Part shown: piece by piece, positions 43,473 to 53,390 of the stretch
Layout: each line of letters opens with the position of its first letter
Position numbering within the stretch: position 1 is the first letter of the stretch
NCBI RefSeq assembly: GCF_001421565.1
Contig: NZ_LMKQ01000004.1
Location: 124,001-188,000 of the forward strand
DNA length: 64,000 nucleotides
Direction of reading: 5' to 3'
Origin: Agromyces sp. Leaf222
Lineage (GTDB): Bacteria > Actinomycetota > Actinomycetes > Actinomycetales > Microbacteriaceae
Made by a program: the position numbers and the translations under genes
The notes under the pieces: generated by a model
Told to the model about the DNA's origin: nothing
Databases searched by the model: none
Seen by the model: only the letters and a program-made list of their open reading frames with translations

Positions 43473-45128
43473 TCACTCGTCGGATGCCGCGTACACGCGC
43501 TCGCCCTCGACGAAGGTCGCCAGCACCCGCGTGGCCCCGATCTGCGACGCCGGCCCGGCGAACGGGTCGCGGTCGAGCACGACGAGGTCGGCGTACTTGC
43601 CGACCTCGATCGTGCCGGTCACGTCGTCGAGGTGGTTCACGTACGCCGATCCCGCCGTGTAGGCGGTGAGCGAGGTGGCGAGGTCGATCGCCTGCTCGGG
43701 CAGGAACACGTCGAACGCTCCCTCCTCGTACCCGGGCGCGGCGACCCGGTTCACGGCCACGTGGATCGCCGCGAGCGGGTTCGGCGTCGAGACCGACCAG
43801 TCGCTGCCGGCCGCGAGCACCGCGCCGGAGCGCTGGAGGTCGCCGAACGGGTACTGCCAGGCGTCGCGCGGTGAGCCGAGGAACGGCAGCGTGAGTTCGA
43901 CCATCTGCGGCTCGAGCGCGGCCCAGAGCGACTGCATGTTCGCCACGACGCCGAGCTCGCGGAACCGGCGGATGTCGTCGGGGTGCACCACCTGGATGTG
44001 CGCGATGTGGTGCCGGTGGTCGTTGCGGCCGTTCGCGGCGATCGCCTGCTCGACGGCGTCGAGGCATTCGCGCACGGCGCGGTCGCCGATGGCGTGGAAG
44101 TGCAGCTGGAACCCGAGGGCGTCGAGCTCAGCGGCGGCCGGCCCCAGCACGGCGGGGTCGACGAACGAGATGCCCGAGTTGTCGGTGAAATGGCCGTGCC
44201 CGTCGCAGTACGGCTCGAGCATCGCCGCGGTGTAGTTCTCGGCCACGCCGTCCTGCATGATCTTGATGCTCGTCGCGGCGAATCGGCCGGCCCGGTACTG
44301 CGCGCGCTTCTCGACGAGCTCGTCGATCTGCTCGAGGCCGCGCAGGCGGTCCCACCAGATCGCGCCCACGACGCGTCCGGTCAGCTTGCCCGACTCCGCG
44401 GCGCGCACGTAGGCGGGGCCGGGGTCGCCCGCGTCGCCGTACGTGCCGACGATCGCGTCCTGCCACGCGGTGATGCCGAACGAGTGCAGGTACTCCTGCC
44501 CGAGCAGCAGCGCCCGCTCGAGCTCCTCGTCTCTCGTGCGGGGCAGCAACCGGTTGACGAGGCCCATCGCGCCCTCGTGCAGGGTTCCGGACGGCGCGCC
44601 GGAGGCGTCACGTTCGATGCGGCCATCGCTCGGGTCGGGCGTGTCCCGGTCGATGCCCGCGAGCCTCAAGGCGGTCGAGTTCACCCAGGCGCCGTGCCCG
44701 TCGCGGTTCGGCAGGAACGCCGGGCGGTCGGGCACGACCAGGTCGAGGTCGGCCGCCGTGGGGGTGCCGCCCGGGAACGCCGACATCGACCAGCCGCCGC
44801 CGAGGATCCACTCGGCTTCCGGGTTCGCCGCCGCGTACGCGGCAATCTGCGCGAGGTACGCGTCGCGCGACTCGAGCTCGGCGAGGTTGCAGCGCATGAG
44901 GTCGAGCCCGCCCCACACCGGGTGCACGTGCGCATCCTGGAAGCCGGGCACGAGCATGCGCCCCGCGAGGTCGACGTGCTCGGTGCGTGGCCCGATGAGC
45001 TCGCGCACCTCGTCGTGCCCGACGGCGACGATGCGTCCGCCGGTCACCGCGACGGCGCTCGCGCGCGTTCGCTGCGTGGTCGCGGTGAAGACGGGGCCGC
45101 CGGAGAAGACGAGGTCGGCGTGGGTCAT
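43473..45128 (-). CDS. Amidohydrolase family 3 protein (YtcJ-like)
   Basis: 551 aa metal-dependent hydrolase: GFQDAHVHPVWGG with the H-x-H pair, IKIMQDGVAENYTAAML with the bridging Lys region, FHAIGDRAVR and ILAAGSDW-type end (AAGSDWSVSTPNP) with the metal Asp. This subfamily includes N-substituted formamide deformylase; the true substrate is probably a C-N amide or imide. AAAGGAG precedes the ATG at 45128. It is the last gene of the polyamine-type ABC operon (107 bp after potC), so its substrate is probably what the transporter imports. Confidence 0.85.
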   Translation of the reverse strand: MTHADLVFSGGPVFTATTQRTRASAVAVTGGRIVAVGHDEVRELIGPRTEHVDLAGRMLVPGFQDAHVHPVWGGLDLMRCNLAELESRDAYLAQIAAYAAANPEAEWILGGGWSMSAFPGGTPTAADLDLVVPDRPAFLPNRDGHGAWVNSTALRLAGIDRDTPDPSDGRIERDASGAPSGTLHEGAMGLVNRLLPRTRDEELERALLLGQEYLHSFGITAWQDAIVGTYGDAGDPGPAYVRAAESGKLTGRVVGAIWWDRLRGLEQIDELVEKRAQYRAGRFAATSIKIMQDGVAENYTAAMLEPYCDGHGHFTDNSGISFVDPAVLGPAAAELDALGFQLHFHAIGDRAVRECLDAVEQAIAANGRNDHRHHIAHIQVVHPDDIRRFRELGVVANMQSLWAALEPQMVELTLPFLGSPRDAWQYPFGDLQRSGAVLAAGSDWSVSTPNPLAAIHVAVNRVAAPGYEEGAFDVFLPEQAIDLATSLTAYTAGSAYVNHLDDVTGTIEVGKYADLVVLDRDPFAGPASQIGATRVLATFVEGERVYAASDE

Positions 45129-45235
45129 GGTGCTCCTTTCACGGCGCGCAGCACGCGCGCATGCGACATCCGGATGCCGCGTGGTGAGCCCGCTGCGCGC
45201 GGGCGTCGTGTTCGGTCGGTACGTCGGCGGATGCC

Positions 45236-46099
45236 TCAGCCGCCGCCCATCGTGCGCGCGATGTCGGCGGCCGAATCGCCGGCCCGCCGGAGCACGACGG
45301 CAACGAGGCCGAGGGCGATCAGCGTGAGCACGAGCATGATCGTCGACACCGCCGCGATCTCGGGGCGCAGGCCGCTGCGCAACGCGCTCAGCACGTACAC
45401 GGGCCACGGCGTGGAGCCGGACACCGAGACGAACGCCGCGATGACGGTGTTGTCGAGGCTGAGCGTGAACGACAGCAGGAAGCCCGACAGCACGGCCGGC
45501 ATGGCGAGCGGCAGCGTGACCTTGGCGAACGTGCGCACCGGCGTCGCGTACAGGTCGGCCGACGCCTCCTCGAGATTCGCCTCCTGGCCCACCAGCCGCG
45601 CCCGCACCAGGTACGACACGACCGCGACCGAGAACAGCGAATGGCCGATCACGAGCCGCACGATGCCGTCGTTGAAGATCGACATCCCGAGGTCCTGGCC
45701 GAGGAACACCATCCACGGCAGCAGGGCCACCGCGTCGACGATCTCGGGCGTCACCGAGACGAGCAGCAGCAGGCCCAGGAACCACCACACCCACTTGCCC
45801 GGATGCCGCGCCATCGCGATGCCCGCGAGCGTGCCGAGCAGCGTGGCCACGAGGGCGGCGATGAAGCCCGTCTGCACCGAGATCCACACGGCGTCGCGGA
45901 TCGCGGGCTTCGCGAGCAGTGCGACGAACGAGTCGAACCCGAAGTGGTCCCACGAGACGAGCAGGCGCCCCACGTTGAACGACGAGACGATGATCACGAG
46001 GATCGGCGCGAACAGGAAGACGAGCACGAGCACGCCCCACACGTTGAACGCGACATCCGACCACGCCTTGCGGGCCCGCTGGACCGTTCGATCGGTCAT
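45236..46099 (-). CDS. Spermidine/putrescine-type ABC permease (PotC-like)
   Basis: 287 aa, six helices; EAA loop EEASADLYATPVRTFAKVTLPLAMP (positions about 186-210) and LDNTVIAAFVSVSGSTPWPVYVLSALR are typical of PotC. The ATGA overlap with potB indicates translational coupling. Second permease of the heterodimer. Confidence 0.9.
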   Translation of the reverse strand: MTDRTVQRARKAWSDVAFNVWGVLVLVFLFAPILVIIVSSFNVGRLLVSWDHFGFDSFVALLAKPAIRDAVWISVQTGFIAALVATLLGTLAGIAMARHPGKWVWWFLGLLLLVSVTPEIVDAVALLPWMVFLGQDLGMSIFNDGIVRLVIGHSLFSVAVVSYLVRARLVGQEANLEEASADLYATPVRTFAKVTLPLAMPAVLSGFLLSFTLSLDNTVIAAFVSVSGSTPWPVYVLSALRSGLRPEIAAVSTIMLVLTLIALGLVAVVLRRAGDSAADIARTMGGG

Positions 46100-47034
46100 G
46101 CGCCGACCTCCTCACGAATCGAAGCGGATGCCGCGGGCGCCGTCGTCGCGGTCGCAGCCGGCCCGATCACCAAGCGGTTTCGGGCCCGGAACGGCCACGA
46201 GACGAGCCACACGATGCCGGCGCCGACCGCCGCGCTCAGCAGGATCACGAAGATCAGCACGACCGCCATCGCCGAGCCGAGCGCCCAGTTCTGCGCGGTC
46301 TGGAACTGGCTCGCGACCAGCTGCCCGACCATGTTGCCCTTGGCGCCGCCCAACACGGTCGCCGTGATGTAGTCGCCCATGAGCGGGATGAACACGAGCA
46401 GGACGCCTGCGATCACGCCGGGTTGCGCGAGCGGCAGCGTGACGCGGAAGAAGGTCGCCCACTTGCCGGCACCCAGGTCCTTCGATGCCTCGCGAAGCGG
46501 GCCGTTGACCCGGTCGAATGCCACGAACAGCGGCAGGATCATGAGCGGCAGGTAGTTGTAGACCACGCCGAGCAGCACCGCGCCGCGGGTGTTCAGGATC
46601 GCGAGCGGCTCGAACCCGATCACCTGCAGTGCGGACGACAGCCAGCCGTCGGGCGAGAGGATCACCTGCCAGCCGATGGTGCGCACCAGGAAGTTGGTCC
46701 AGAACGGCACCATGACGAGCGCGACCAGCAGGCCGCGACGCGACGGCGGCGCCTTGACCGCCATCCAGTAGGCGACCGGCAGGCCGATGAGGAAGCACAG
46801 CACGGTGCCCGCCACGCCGACCCAGAGCGTGTTCAGGAACGTGGCGAAGAAGGCCGGGTCGAGCACCTCGGCGTACCGGTCGAACGAGAGCCGGTCGGTG
46901 GCCTGCGTCGCGAAGATGCTCGGCTTGTACCCGAAGCTGAACCACACGACCATGCCCACGGGGGCGATGAAGAAGACCAGCAGCCACGCCCACGCGGGCA
47001 GGGCCAGCAGGAATCCGGGGGATCGTCTACGCAC
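46096..47034 (-). CDS. Spermidine/putrescine-type ABC permease (PotB-like)
   Basis: 312 aa, six helices. TLWVGVAGTVLCFLIGLPVAYWMA, VRTIGWQVILSPDGWLS and the EAA loop REASKDLGAGKWATFFRVTLPLAQPG match PotB. GTG start overlapping the binding-protein stop by 8 nt. The C-terminal tail (Ala/Thr-rich) is longer than usual. Confidence 0.9.
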   Translation of the reverse strand: MRRRSPGFLLALPAWAWLLVFFIAPVGMVVWFSFGYKPSIFATQATDRLSFDRYAEVLDPAFFATFLNTLWVGVAGTVLCFLIGLPVAYWMAVKAPPSRRGLLVALVMVPFWTNFLVRTIGWQVILSPDGWLSSALQVIGFEPLAILNTRGAVLLGVVYNYLPLMILPLFVAFDRVNGPLREASKDLGAGKWATFFRVTLPLAQPGVIAGVLLVFIPLMGDYITATVLGGAKGNMVGQLVASQFQTAQNWALGSAMAVVLIFVILLSAAVGAGIVWLVSWPFRARNRLVIGPAATATTAPAASASIREEVGA

Positions 47035-48205
47035 CGGCGGCCGCCTTCATCTTGTTCCAGATCTGCACGATCCGTTCCTGCGCCTCGGTGAGCTCGCCCT
47101 CGTGCATCGTGGCGAGCTGCTCGCGCGTGAAGAACACGAGGTCGAGCATCGGCAGCCCGGCTTCCGCCGCGGCCTGCTCGGCGTCCTTCGCACCCGTGTG
47201 GTAGCCGATGTAGTCGAGTTCGTCGAGGGCGTTCTCGGGGGTGAGCACGTAGTTGATGAACGCGTGCGCGGCTTCGGGGTGCGGGGCGCCGGAGGGGATC
47301 GCCCAGTTGTCCATCCAGAGCTCGGTGGCCGGCGAGCCGAGCACGAACCTCCAACGGTCGGGGTCGGGGCTCTCGAGGATCCCGAGGCGCGCATCGCCGT
47401 TGTAGGACTGCATGAGCATCTGCGTCGCCTGCGGGATCGCGCCGCCGCCCGGGTACGGGTCGAACGCCGAGATGTGCGGGGCGAGCTCGTCGACGAGGAA
47501 CTTCTCGGCCGCGTCGAGCTCCGCGTCGTCGGTCGTGGTCCACGGAATGCCGTTGGCCCAGAAGTACAGCCCCGTGAGCACGGCGGGGTCGTCGAGCACC
47601 GAGGTCTTGCCGCTCGCCTCGTTCTGCGCCGCGTCGATGAAGTCGTTCCAGTCCTTCAGCTCGCGGTCGATCAGGGTCACGTCGTAGACGAACCCGGTCG
47701 TGCCCCACGCCTTGCAGATCGAGTACTCGTTGTCGGGGTCCCATACGCGGCCGAGGAACGCGGGGTCGACGTACTCGATGTTCGGGATCAGGTCGCGATT
47801 GAGCTTGGACAGGAGTCCGTGCTCGGCCATCTGCGCGACGAACGTGCCGGTGGGCACGACGATGTCGTAGCCGCTCGTGCCGCGCGCGCCGACGAGCTTG
47901 GCGACCATCTCCTCGTTCGAGTTGAACGCGGAGAGCGACACCTTCGGACCGAGGTCGGCCGTGAAGGCGTCGAGCACGTCGGGGGCGTCGTAGTCGCCCC
48001 ACGTGTAGATCGAGAGGCGGTCCTCGAGTGGGGCGCCGGATGCGCGGGTCGTCGTCGGCGAGCCGGTCGGGGCGCACGCGGCGAGGGCCGCGGTCGTGCC
48101 CGCCGCTGCGGCGAAGCTCAGGAAGCGGCGACGCGTGAGCTCGCGGCGGATCGTCTTCGCCGCGCCGGCCGGCGCGAGGATGCGGATGTCGGGTTCGGGT
48201 GCCAT
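47027..48205 (-). CDS. Spermidine/putrescine-type ABC substrate-binding lipoprotein (PotD-like)
   Basis: 392 aa. TRRRFLSFAAAAG plus LAAC lipobox gives a Tat lipoprotein signal. The mature start EDRLSIYTWGDYDAPDVLDAF and the YDIVVPTGTFVAQMAEHGLL and KAWGTTGFVYDVTL segments are PotD/PotF-like, and IPSGAPHPEAAHAFINYVLTPENA is the family end. It may bind a polyamine or a related amine. The ATG at 48205 has two adjacent AGGAG copies upstream. Confidence 0.9.
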   Translation of the reverse strand: MAPEPDIRILAPAGAAKTIRRELTRRRFLSFAAAAGTTAALAACAPTGSPTTTRASGAPLEDRLSIYTWGDYDAPDVLDAFTADLGPKVSLSAFNSNEEMVAKLVGARGTSGYDIVVPTGTFVAQMAEHGLLSKLNRDLIPNIEYVDPAFLGRVWDPDNEYSICKAWGTTGFVYDVTLIDRELKDWNDFIDAAQNEASGKTSVLDDPAVLTGLYFWANGIPWTTTDDAELDAAEKFLVDELAPHISAFDPYPGGGAIPQATQMLMQSYNGDARLGILESPDPDRWRFVLGSPATELWMDNWAIPSGAPHPEAAHAFINYVLTPENALDELDYIGYHTGAKDAEQAAAEAGLPMLDLVFFTREQLATMHEGELTEAQERIVQIWNKMKAAAGA

Positions 48206-48230
48206 TCGGTGCTCCTGCTCCTGCTCGTGC

Positions 48231-49415
48231 TCAGGCCGTCGGGGGCGCGACGTAGCCGCCCGCGCTCGCCGCATCGTCGGACGGGAAGAGCAGCACGCTC
48301 TCGGCCCGCCACGAGCACTCCACCGGGTCGCCGACCGAGAGCTGCGGCGCGTCGGGCGATGGCCTGCGCACGATCAGGCTCTGGTCGTCGCCGAGCTGCA
48401 CGAGGTACTGCATCGTCTCGCCCTGGTGCGAGACGCCGATCAAGGTGCCGCGAGCGGTGTTCACGGCACCGGATGCCGCGGCCGGGTCGATTGCGGAGAT
48501 CTCGACGAACTCCGGGCGCACCGCCGCCTGCCCGCTACCGCCTTCGGGCAGCGCGGCCGTCGAGGCGCTCACCTTGGCGTGCGGCGCGTCGATCGACGAG
48601 CCGCCGTCGACGACCTCGCCCCGGAAGAAGTTCTGCTGGCCGACGAAGGCGGCGACGTAGGCCGAGGCAGGCCGTGCGTAGACCGTGTCGGCGTCGGCGA
48701 GCTGCTCGATGCGCCCGCTGCGCATGATCGCGATGCGGTCGCTCATCGACAGCGCCTCGCCCTGGTCGTGGGTGACGAACACGAACGTGATGCCGAGGCG
48801 GGACTGCAGCAGCTTCAGCTCGAGCTGCATCTCCTCGCGCAGTTGCCGGTCGAGTGCGCCGAGGGGCTCGTCGAGCAGCAGGACCGAGGGGCGGTTCACC
48901 AGCGCCCGTGCGAGCGCGACGCGCTGCTGCTGGCCGCCGGAGAGCTGCGTCGGCCTGCGGTCGGCGAAGCCGCGCATCTGCGCGAGGTCGAGGGCGTCGA
49001 CGACGCGCTGGCGGATCTCCGACTTCGGCGTTCGGCGCTGCTGCAGCCCGTACGCGACGTTCTCGGCGACCGACAGGTGCGGGAACAGCGCGTACGCCTG
49101 GAACACCGTGTTCACATCGCGCCGATACGGCGGAACGCCGAGCACCGACCGACCGGAGACGCGGATGTCACCGGCATCCGGATGCTCGAAACCCGCGATC
49201 ATGCGCAGGGTCGTGGTCTTGCCGCAGCCGGAGGGGCCGAGCAGCGAGATGAACTCGCCCGGCTGGATCGTGAGCGAGAGGCGGTCGACCGCGGTGGCGT
49301 CGCCGTACTGTTTCGTGACCGAGTCGATGACGACGGTTCCGGGTGCTTCGCCGTGAGGTGCTCCGACGCCGGGAGCCGTTCCGCCGCCGGCCTCGATCGT
49401 GGTTGCCGTGGTCAT
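48231..49415 (-). CDS. Spermidine/putrescine-type ABC ATP-binding protein (PotA-like)
   Basis: 394 aa. Walker A LLGPSGCGKTT, signature [15 protein letters not shown], Walker B VLLLDEPLGALD, switch FVTHDQGEAL, and a C-terminal TOBE/OB regulatory domain (about residues 270-380). First gene of the operon (potA-potD-potB-potC-amidohydrolase), about 5.9 kb on the minus strand. AGGAGG stands 9 nt before the ATG at 49415. Confidence 0.93.
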   Translation of the reverse strand: MTTATTIEAGGGTAPGVGAPHGEAPGTVVIDSVTKQYGDATAVDRLSLTIQPGEFISLLGPSGCGKTTTLRMIAGFEHPDAGDIRVSGRSVLGVPPYRRDVNTVFQAYALFPHLSVAENVAYGLQQRRTPKSEIRQRVVDALDLAQMRGFADRRPTQLSGGQQQRVALARALVNRPSVLLLDEPLGALDRQLREEMQLELKLLQSRLGITFVFVTHDQGEALSMSDRIAIMRSGRIEQLADADTVYARPASAYVAAFVGQQNFFRGEVVDGGSSIDAPHAKVSASTAALPEGGSGQAAVRPEFVEISAIDPAAASGAVNTARGTLIGVSHQGETMQYLVQLGDDQSLIVRRPSPDAPQLSVGDPVECSWRAESVLLFPSDDAASAGGYVAPPTA

Positions 49416-49551
49416 CTGATGACGCCTCCTGTTCACCCGCGCAGCATCGCGCCGGAGGGCCATTCAATCTCCGCGGTCGCCGCCGTGCAACGCTGCGGCA
49501 CGGAATGAGACATTCCATCGGGTGCGGATGCCGCGCCCCGACAGTCCGTCT

Positions 49552-49582
49552 GGTCGGTCGGTTCGGTCGGTCGGTCGGGTCG
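49552..49582 (+). repeat. GGTC/CGGT simple repeat
   Basis: About 31 nt of repeating GGTC with two interruptions, in the 251-bp gap between the potA start and the MacB-like gene end. Apart from this repeat and one GGATGCCGC word at 49526, the gap shows only the likely potA promoter area. Confidence 0.7.
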
Positions 49583-49666
49583 ATCAGGGGGCCGGGGCTC
49601 GGTCGCCGCGGAGCGATCCCGCGGCGACCGGGCCCCCGGCGACCGAACCCCCGGCGCCCCGCGGCC

Positions 49667-50854
49667 TCAGGCGCTGAGCGCCGCCGTCGGCGAGGTGCGC
49701 GCGGCTCGCGCCGCAGGAAGGGCCCCCGCGACCGCACCGACGACGACGGTCGCGGCCACGCCCGCGACGAGCACCCCGGCCGGCACCGAGACCAGCCAGC
49801 CGTTGGCCGCGGCGATGACCGCCGTGATCGCGTATCCGATCGCGGTGCCGGCGACCCCGCCCGAGAGCGCGAGCAGCATCGCCTCGATCAGGAACTGCGA
49901 CCGGATGTGGCCCCTGGTCGCCCCGAGCGATCGTCGCAGGCCGATCTCCTGCCGGCGCTCGAGCACCGTGATCACCATCGTGTTCGCCACGCCGATGCCG
50001 CCGACGAGCAGGGCGATGGAGCCGACGCCCACGAGGAGGCCCGTGAACGCCTGGTCGATCGTGTTCTTCGCCGCGAGCGCGTCGGACGGACGGCTCACCT
50101 TCACCTGGTTCGGCGACTCCGGGTTGATCGTGGCCGGCAGGAGATCGCGCACCTGTCCGACGAGGTCGTCGGCCGAGCGCTCGTAGATCACCGTCGGCGA
50201 CCCGTTGAACCCGAAGAGCTCGGCGGCGATCGGCCCGCCCATCATGGCGACGGAATCGAGTTCGGGGGCGAGCGGCGAACGCTCGAGGATCCCGGCGACC
50301 GTGAACGGCGTTCCGCCGATCTCGACGGTGCTGCCGATCGTGACGATGCCGAGCCGCTCGGCGGCCGTGTCGCCGAGCACGACGACCGGGAACCGCTCGG
50401 TGGCGCCGTTGAGCCACACGCCGGAGGCGAGCTCGGTGCCCGTCGTGGTCAGCAGGTCGAGATCGGCCGCGACGGCGGACAGCCCGCCCGTGGCGCCCGG
50501 ATCGATGAGGGCGTTGCGGTACACGTTCACGTCGGCGAGCGTCGCGTGCCAGCTCGCCTGCTCGACGCCGTCGATGCGCCGCACGCGATCGATCGCATCG
50601 GCGGGCAGCTCCGATTCCGCGCCGAAGAAGTCCGAGCCCGCCGACGCGGTGAGCAGGTTCGTGCCGAGCGCGGCGAGCCTCTGCTTGACGAGCGCCTCGC
50701 TCGACGTCGAGATGCCGACGACGGCGATCATCGCGGCGATGCCGATCGCGATGCCGAGGGCCGAGAGCACCGCCCGCATCGGCCTCGCGCGCAGCCCGTG
50801 CAGGCCGAGCCCGAGCAGGTCCGTGGCGCGGAGACGGGAGCGCAGGCCGTTCAC
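49667..50854 (-). CDS. MacB/FtsX-type ABC exporter permease
   Basis: 395 aa with the four-helix FtsX layout: helix 1 in [21 protein letters not shown] (about residues 27-47), a ~200-residue extracellular MacB-like domain, then three helices starting [20 protein letters not shown] followed by [24 protein letters not shown] (positions about 296-320). It works with the upstream ATPase to export or extrude a substrate across the membrane. GTGA overlap with the ATPase gene. Confidence 0.9.
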   Translation of the reverse strand: MNGLRSRLRATDLLGLGLHGLRARPMRAVLSALGIAIGIAAMIAVVGISTSSEALVKQRLAALGTNLLTASAGSDFFGAESELPADAIDRVRRIDGVEQASWHATLADVNVYRNALIDPGATGGLSAVAADLDLLTTTGTELASGVWLNGATERFPVVVLGDTAAERLGIVTIGSTVEIGGTPFTVAGILERSPLAPELDSVAMMGGPIAAELFGFNGSPTVIYERSADDLVGQVRDLLPATINPESPNQVKVSRPSDALAAKNTIDQAFTGLLVGVGSIALLVGGIGVANTMVITVLERRQEIGLRRSLGATRGHIRSQFLIEAMLLALSGGVAGTAIGYAITAVIAAANGWLVSVPAGVLVAGVAATVVVGAVAGALPAARAARTSPTAALSA

Positions 50855-51573
50855 GAGCGGGCTCCGGCCATGACACCGGACGCGGCGCCCGAAGCGCCTC
50901 CGGTCCCGCTCGACAGCACGCCGTCGCGGATGCCGACGCGCCGAGGCATCCGCTCGGCCACCTGCGAGTCGTGGGTGATCACGACGACCGTGGTGCCCGC
51001 GGCGTTGAGCTCGGCGAGGATCGAGACGATCGCCTCGCCCGAGCGCGTGTCGAGCGCGCCCGTCGGCTCGTCGGCGAGGAGCAGCGCCGGTTCGCCCACG
51101 ACGGCACGTGCGATCGCGACGCGCTGGCGCTCGCCGCCCGACAGCTCGTTCGGGCGGTGGCGGGCGCGGGCGGCGAGGCCCACGCGCTCGAGGGCGACGG
51201 CCGCTCGCGCCCGGCGCTCCGCCTTCGGCACCCCGGCGTACAGCAGACCGGTGGCGACGTTGTCGAGCGCGGTGACGCCCTCGGCGAGGTGGTACTGCTG
51301 GAAGACGAACCCGATGGTGTGCGCGCGGAGTCCGGAGAGCTCGGCGTCGTCCATCGTGCCGGTGTCGTATCCGTCGATCTCGATCTCGCCCGAGCTCGGC
51401 CGGTCGAGCGTGCCCATGAGGTTCAACAGCGTCGACTTGCCCGAGCCGCTCGGCCCGACGATCGCGAGCATCTCGCCGCGGTCGACGTCGAGGTCGGCGT
51501 GCGAGAGGGCGACGGTGGGCGGCGAGCCGTAGGTCCGCGACACTCCGCGCATCCGGATCAGCGGGGCGCTCAT
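50851..51573 (-). CDS. MacB/LolD-type ABC exporter ATPase
   Basis: 240 aa. Walker [14 protein letters not shown], signature [14 protein letters not shown], Walker [13 protein letters not shown], switch [10 protein letters not shown]. The ADEPTGALD wording places it with the MacB/LolD/YknY group. Coupled with overlaps to both neighbours. C-terminal ~25 residues are Gly/Ser-rich. Confidence 0.92.
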   Translation of the reverse strand: MSAPLIRMRGVSRTYGSPPTVALSHADLDVDRGEMLAIVGPSGSGKSTLLNLMGTLDRPSSGEIEIDGYDTGTMDDAELSGLRAHTIGFVFQQYHLAEGVTALDNVATGLLYAGVPKAERRARAAVALERVGLAARARHRPNELSGGERQRVAIARAVVGEPALLLADEPTGALDTRSGEAIVSILAELNAAGTTVVVITHDSQVAERMPRRVGIRDGVLSSGTGGASGAASGVMAGARS

Positions 51574-52694
51574 TCGGGCACCACGACCTCGTCGCCCGCC
51601 TCGAGCTCGCCGCCCGTGACCTCGACGAGTCCGTCGGCGAACAGGCCGAGCTCGACCGGAACGGTCTCCACGACGCCCTTCGCCACGACCTCGACGGCGA
51701 ATCCGCCGCCCGTGCGTGCGAGCAGCGCGGTGACCGGAACGAGCAGGGCGTCCTCGCGACGCACGGCGGTGAGCTCGCCGTTCACGGCGACGTCGTCGAG
51801 TCCATCGGCTGCTGCCGGGTCGTCGATCGTGATCGTGAGGGGGAGCTTCAGCTTCTTCCCGCCCTGATCGTCGTCCTGCTCGACCGGTGCTCCGACGGCA
51901 CTCACCTCTCCCGGCACCGTGGCGCCGCCGGGCAGCGTCAGCTGCACCGGCGTGCCGACCGGGGCGATCGGCTCGAGGTTCGGTGCGATGAACGCGGTCA
52001 CGCGCTTCACCGTGTCCGAGACCGCGATGACGGAGGCCCCGGCACCGCCGCCGATCTGCGCCTTGTGCTGGGCGACGCGCACCGCGGCAGGAGCGAACAC
52101 GATGCGGCCGGGCTCGATCGCGCCGGTCTCCTCGAGGCCGAGCGATTCCTGCCAGCGCTCGATCGCGGAGGCCGTCGAGCCGGCGAACTCCTCGTCGGGC
52201 TCTCGTTCGAAGAAGCCGAGCGCGGCGAGGTTCTGCTCGAGCTGCAGCACGTCGGGGCCGTCGTCCATGCCCTCGGCGAACCCGCGCCACATCGGCAGCG
52301 CACCGATGAGGAGCACCACCGGGTCGTCGTCGACGCGGAACAGCGTCGCGCCGCGGTCGAGCACGGCGCCGGTGTCGGGCAGCCAGGTGATCGTGCCGCC
52401 GAGGCTCGTGCCGAGCTCCTGCGGGGAACCGTAGCCGAGCCGCCCGTTCAGGCGCACCCGCTCGGTGAGGTCGCCGCGGGCGACCGGGGTCGTCGCGACG
52501 TCTGCAGCCGCGTTCGCCGCGTCGCGGTCGTCCTTCGAGGATGCCGGCAGCGTCACCGCGAGCACCGCGCCGGCGATGCCGAGCACGGCGATGCAGGCGC
52601 CGGCGATCAGCCACGGGGTGCGGCGGCGCCGACGGGCGGGCTGGGGCGCCGCGGCATCCGTCATCTGGTCCTCGGTCGGCGAGTGCTCGGTCAT
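51570..52694 (-). CDS. Membrane-fusion (HlyD/RND-type) adaptor with peptidoglycan-binding segment
   Basis: 374 aa. One N-terminal anchor ([22 protein letters not shown]), a peptidoglycan-binding-1-like stretch ([28 protein letters not shown]) and a beta-barrel region with carboxyl-terminal repeats ending [11 protein letters not shown]. Peptidoglycan-binding adaptors of this type are usual for Gram-positive MacB-like exporters. The ATG at 52694 overlaps the lipoprotein stop (ATGA). Confidence 0.87.
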   Translation of the reverse strand: MTEHSPTEDQMTDAAAPQPARRRRRTPWLIAGACIAVLGIAGAVLAVTLPASSKDDRDAANAAADVATTPVARGDLTERVRLNGRLGYGSPQELGTSLGGTITWLPDTGAVLDRGATLFRVDDDPVVLLIGALPMWRGFAEGMDDGPDVLQLEQNLAALGFFEREPDEEFAGSTASAIERWQESLGLEETGAIEPGRIVFAPAAVRVAQHKAQIGGGAGASVIAVSDTVKRVTAFIAPNLEPIAPVGTPVQLTLPGGATVPGEVSAVGAPVEQDDDQGGKKLKLPLTITIDDPAAADGLDDVAVNGELTAVRREDALLVPVTALLARTGGGFAVEVVAKGVVETVPVELGLFADGLVEVTGGELEAGDEVVVPE

Positions 52695-53239
52695 TCCTCG
52701 TCCATCGTCGGGAAGTCGGCCTGCTTGCCGCACTCGTCGGCGTCGACCGGATCGATCTCGTCAGCCGACATCGCCTCCGTCATGCCGGCCGCGCCGTCGG
52801 GCGAGATCTCCGGGTCGTCGAAGTCGTAGCCGCGTTCGCGCAGGCACGCGGAGAAGCGAAGCGAGGCCTCGTTCATCGCCTCCTGGTCGGGCTGGCCCGG
52901 CACCGGGGGCGGATCGCCCACCTTGTCGAAGCAGGTGCGCTCGGCTGCCGCCATCGCATCGAGGTCGATCTCGTCGGGGTCGACGGCGTCGCTCGAGTCG
53001 CTCGTGCCGCCGCTGCTCGAGGAGCCGTCGGCGCCGGTCGCCATCCCGATGTCGATGCCCTCGTCCTTCATGCAGGAGGTGAATTCGGCCGACCACTCCT
53101 CGTAGGCGGCATCCGAGTCGCCCGACTTCAGTTCGGCGGAGTCCGCTCCGTTCGGGGCGCAGGCGGTCAGTGCCAGGAGCAGGCCGATGCCGGCGATGGC
53201 GAGCCCGGTGCGGGCGCCGCGGGAGGTTCGTGAGGTCAT
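52691..53239 (-). CDS. Small acidic lipoprotein with Cys-x4-Gly repeats
   Basis: 182 aa. Signal with lipobox LTAC. The mature part is acidic and has two related motifs, CMKDEGIDI and CLRERGYDF, plus two other cysteines (ERTCFDK, DECGKQ), suggesting an internal repeat with disulfides. Similar lipoproteins often start adaptor-ABC operons in actinobacteria. Function unknown; it may sense or bind the exported compound. AAAGGA precedes the ATG at 53239. First gene of the exporter operon, divergent from the two-component system. Confidence 0.75.
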   Translation of the reverse strand: MTSRTSRGARTGLAIAGIGLLLALTACAPNGADSAELKSGDSDAAYEEWSAEFTSCMKDEGIDIGMATGADGSSSSGGTSDSSDAVDPDEIDLDAMAAAERTCFDKVGDPPPVPGQPDQEAMNEASLRFSACLRERGYDFDDPEISPDGAAGMTEAMSADEIDPVDADECGKQADFPTMDEE

Positions 53240-53390
53240 GGGTGAGTCCTTTCGATCGCGCCGCGATGGGCGCAGGACCCAGCTCACTCCCGGCGCGGTT
53301 GCCGCGGGGTAAAGCGGAGACTTGACGATTTCCTTATGGTCGACGGGATTGACTGGGAGACTCGGATGCTGCAATCGAACGGAGTGGGAC

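Noticed and set aside
43473..46115. 880-codon frame suggesting a permease-amidohydrolase fusion
   Set aside because: The N-terminal part is frame-shifted shadow of potC. A good ribosome site and MTHADLVFSGG mark the real amidohydrolase start at 45128.
50851..52614. 587-codon frame around the exporter ATPase
   Set aside because: Only residues from [10 protein letters not shown] (51573) on are ATPase; the rest is a shadow of the adaptor gene.
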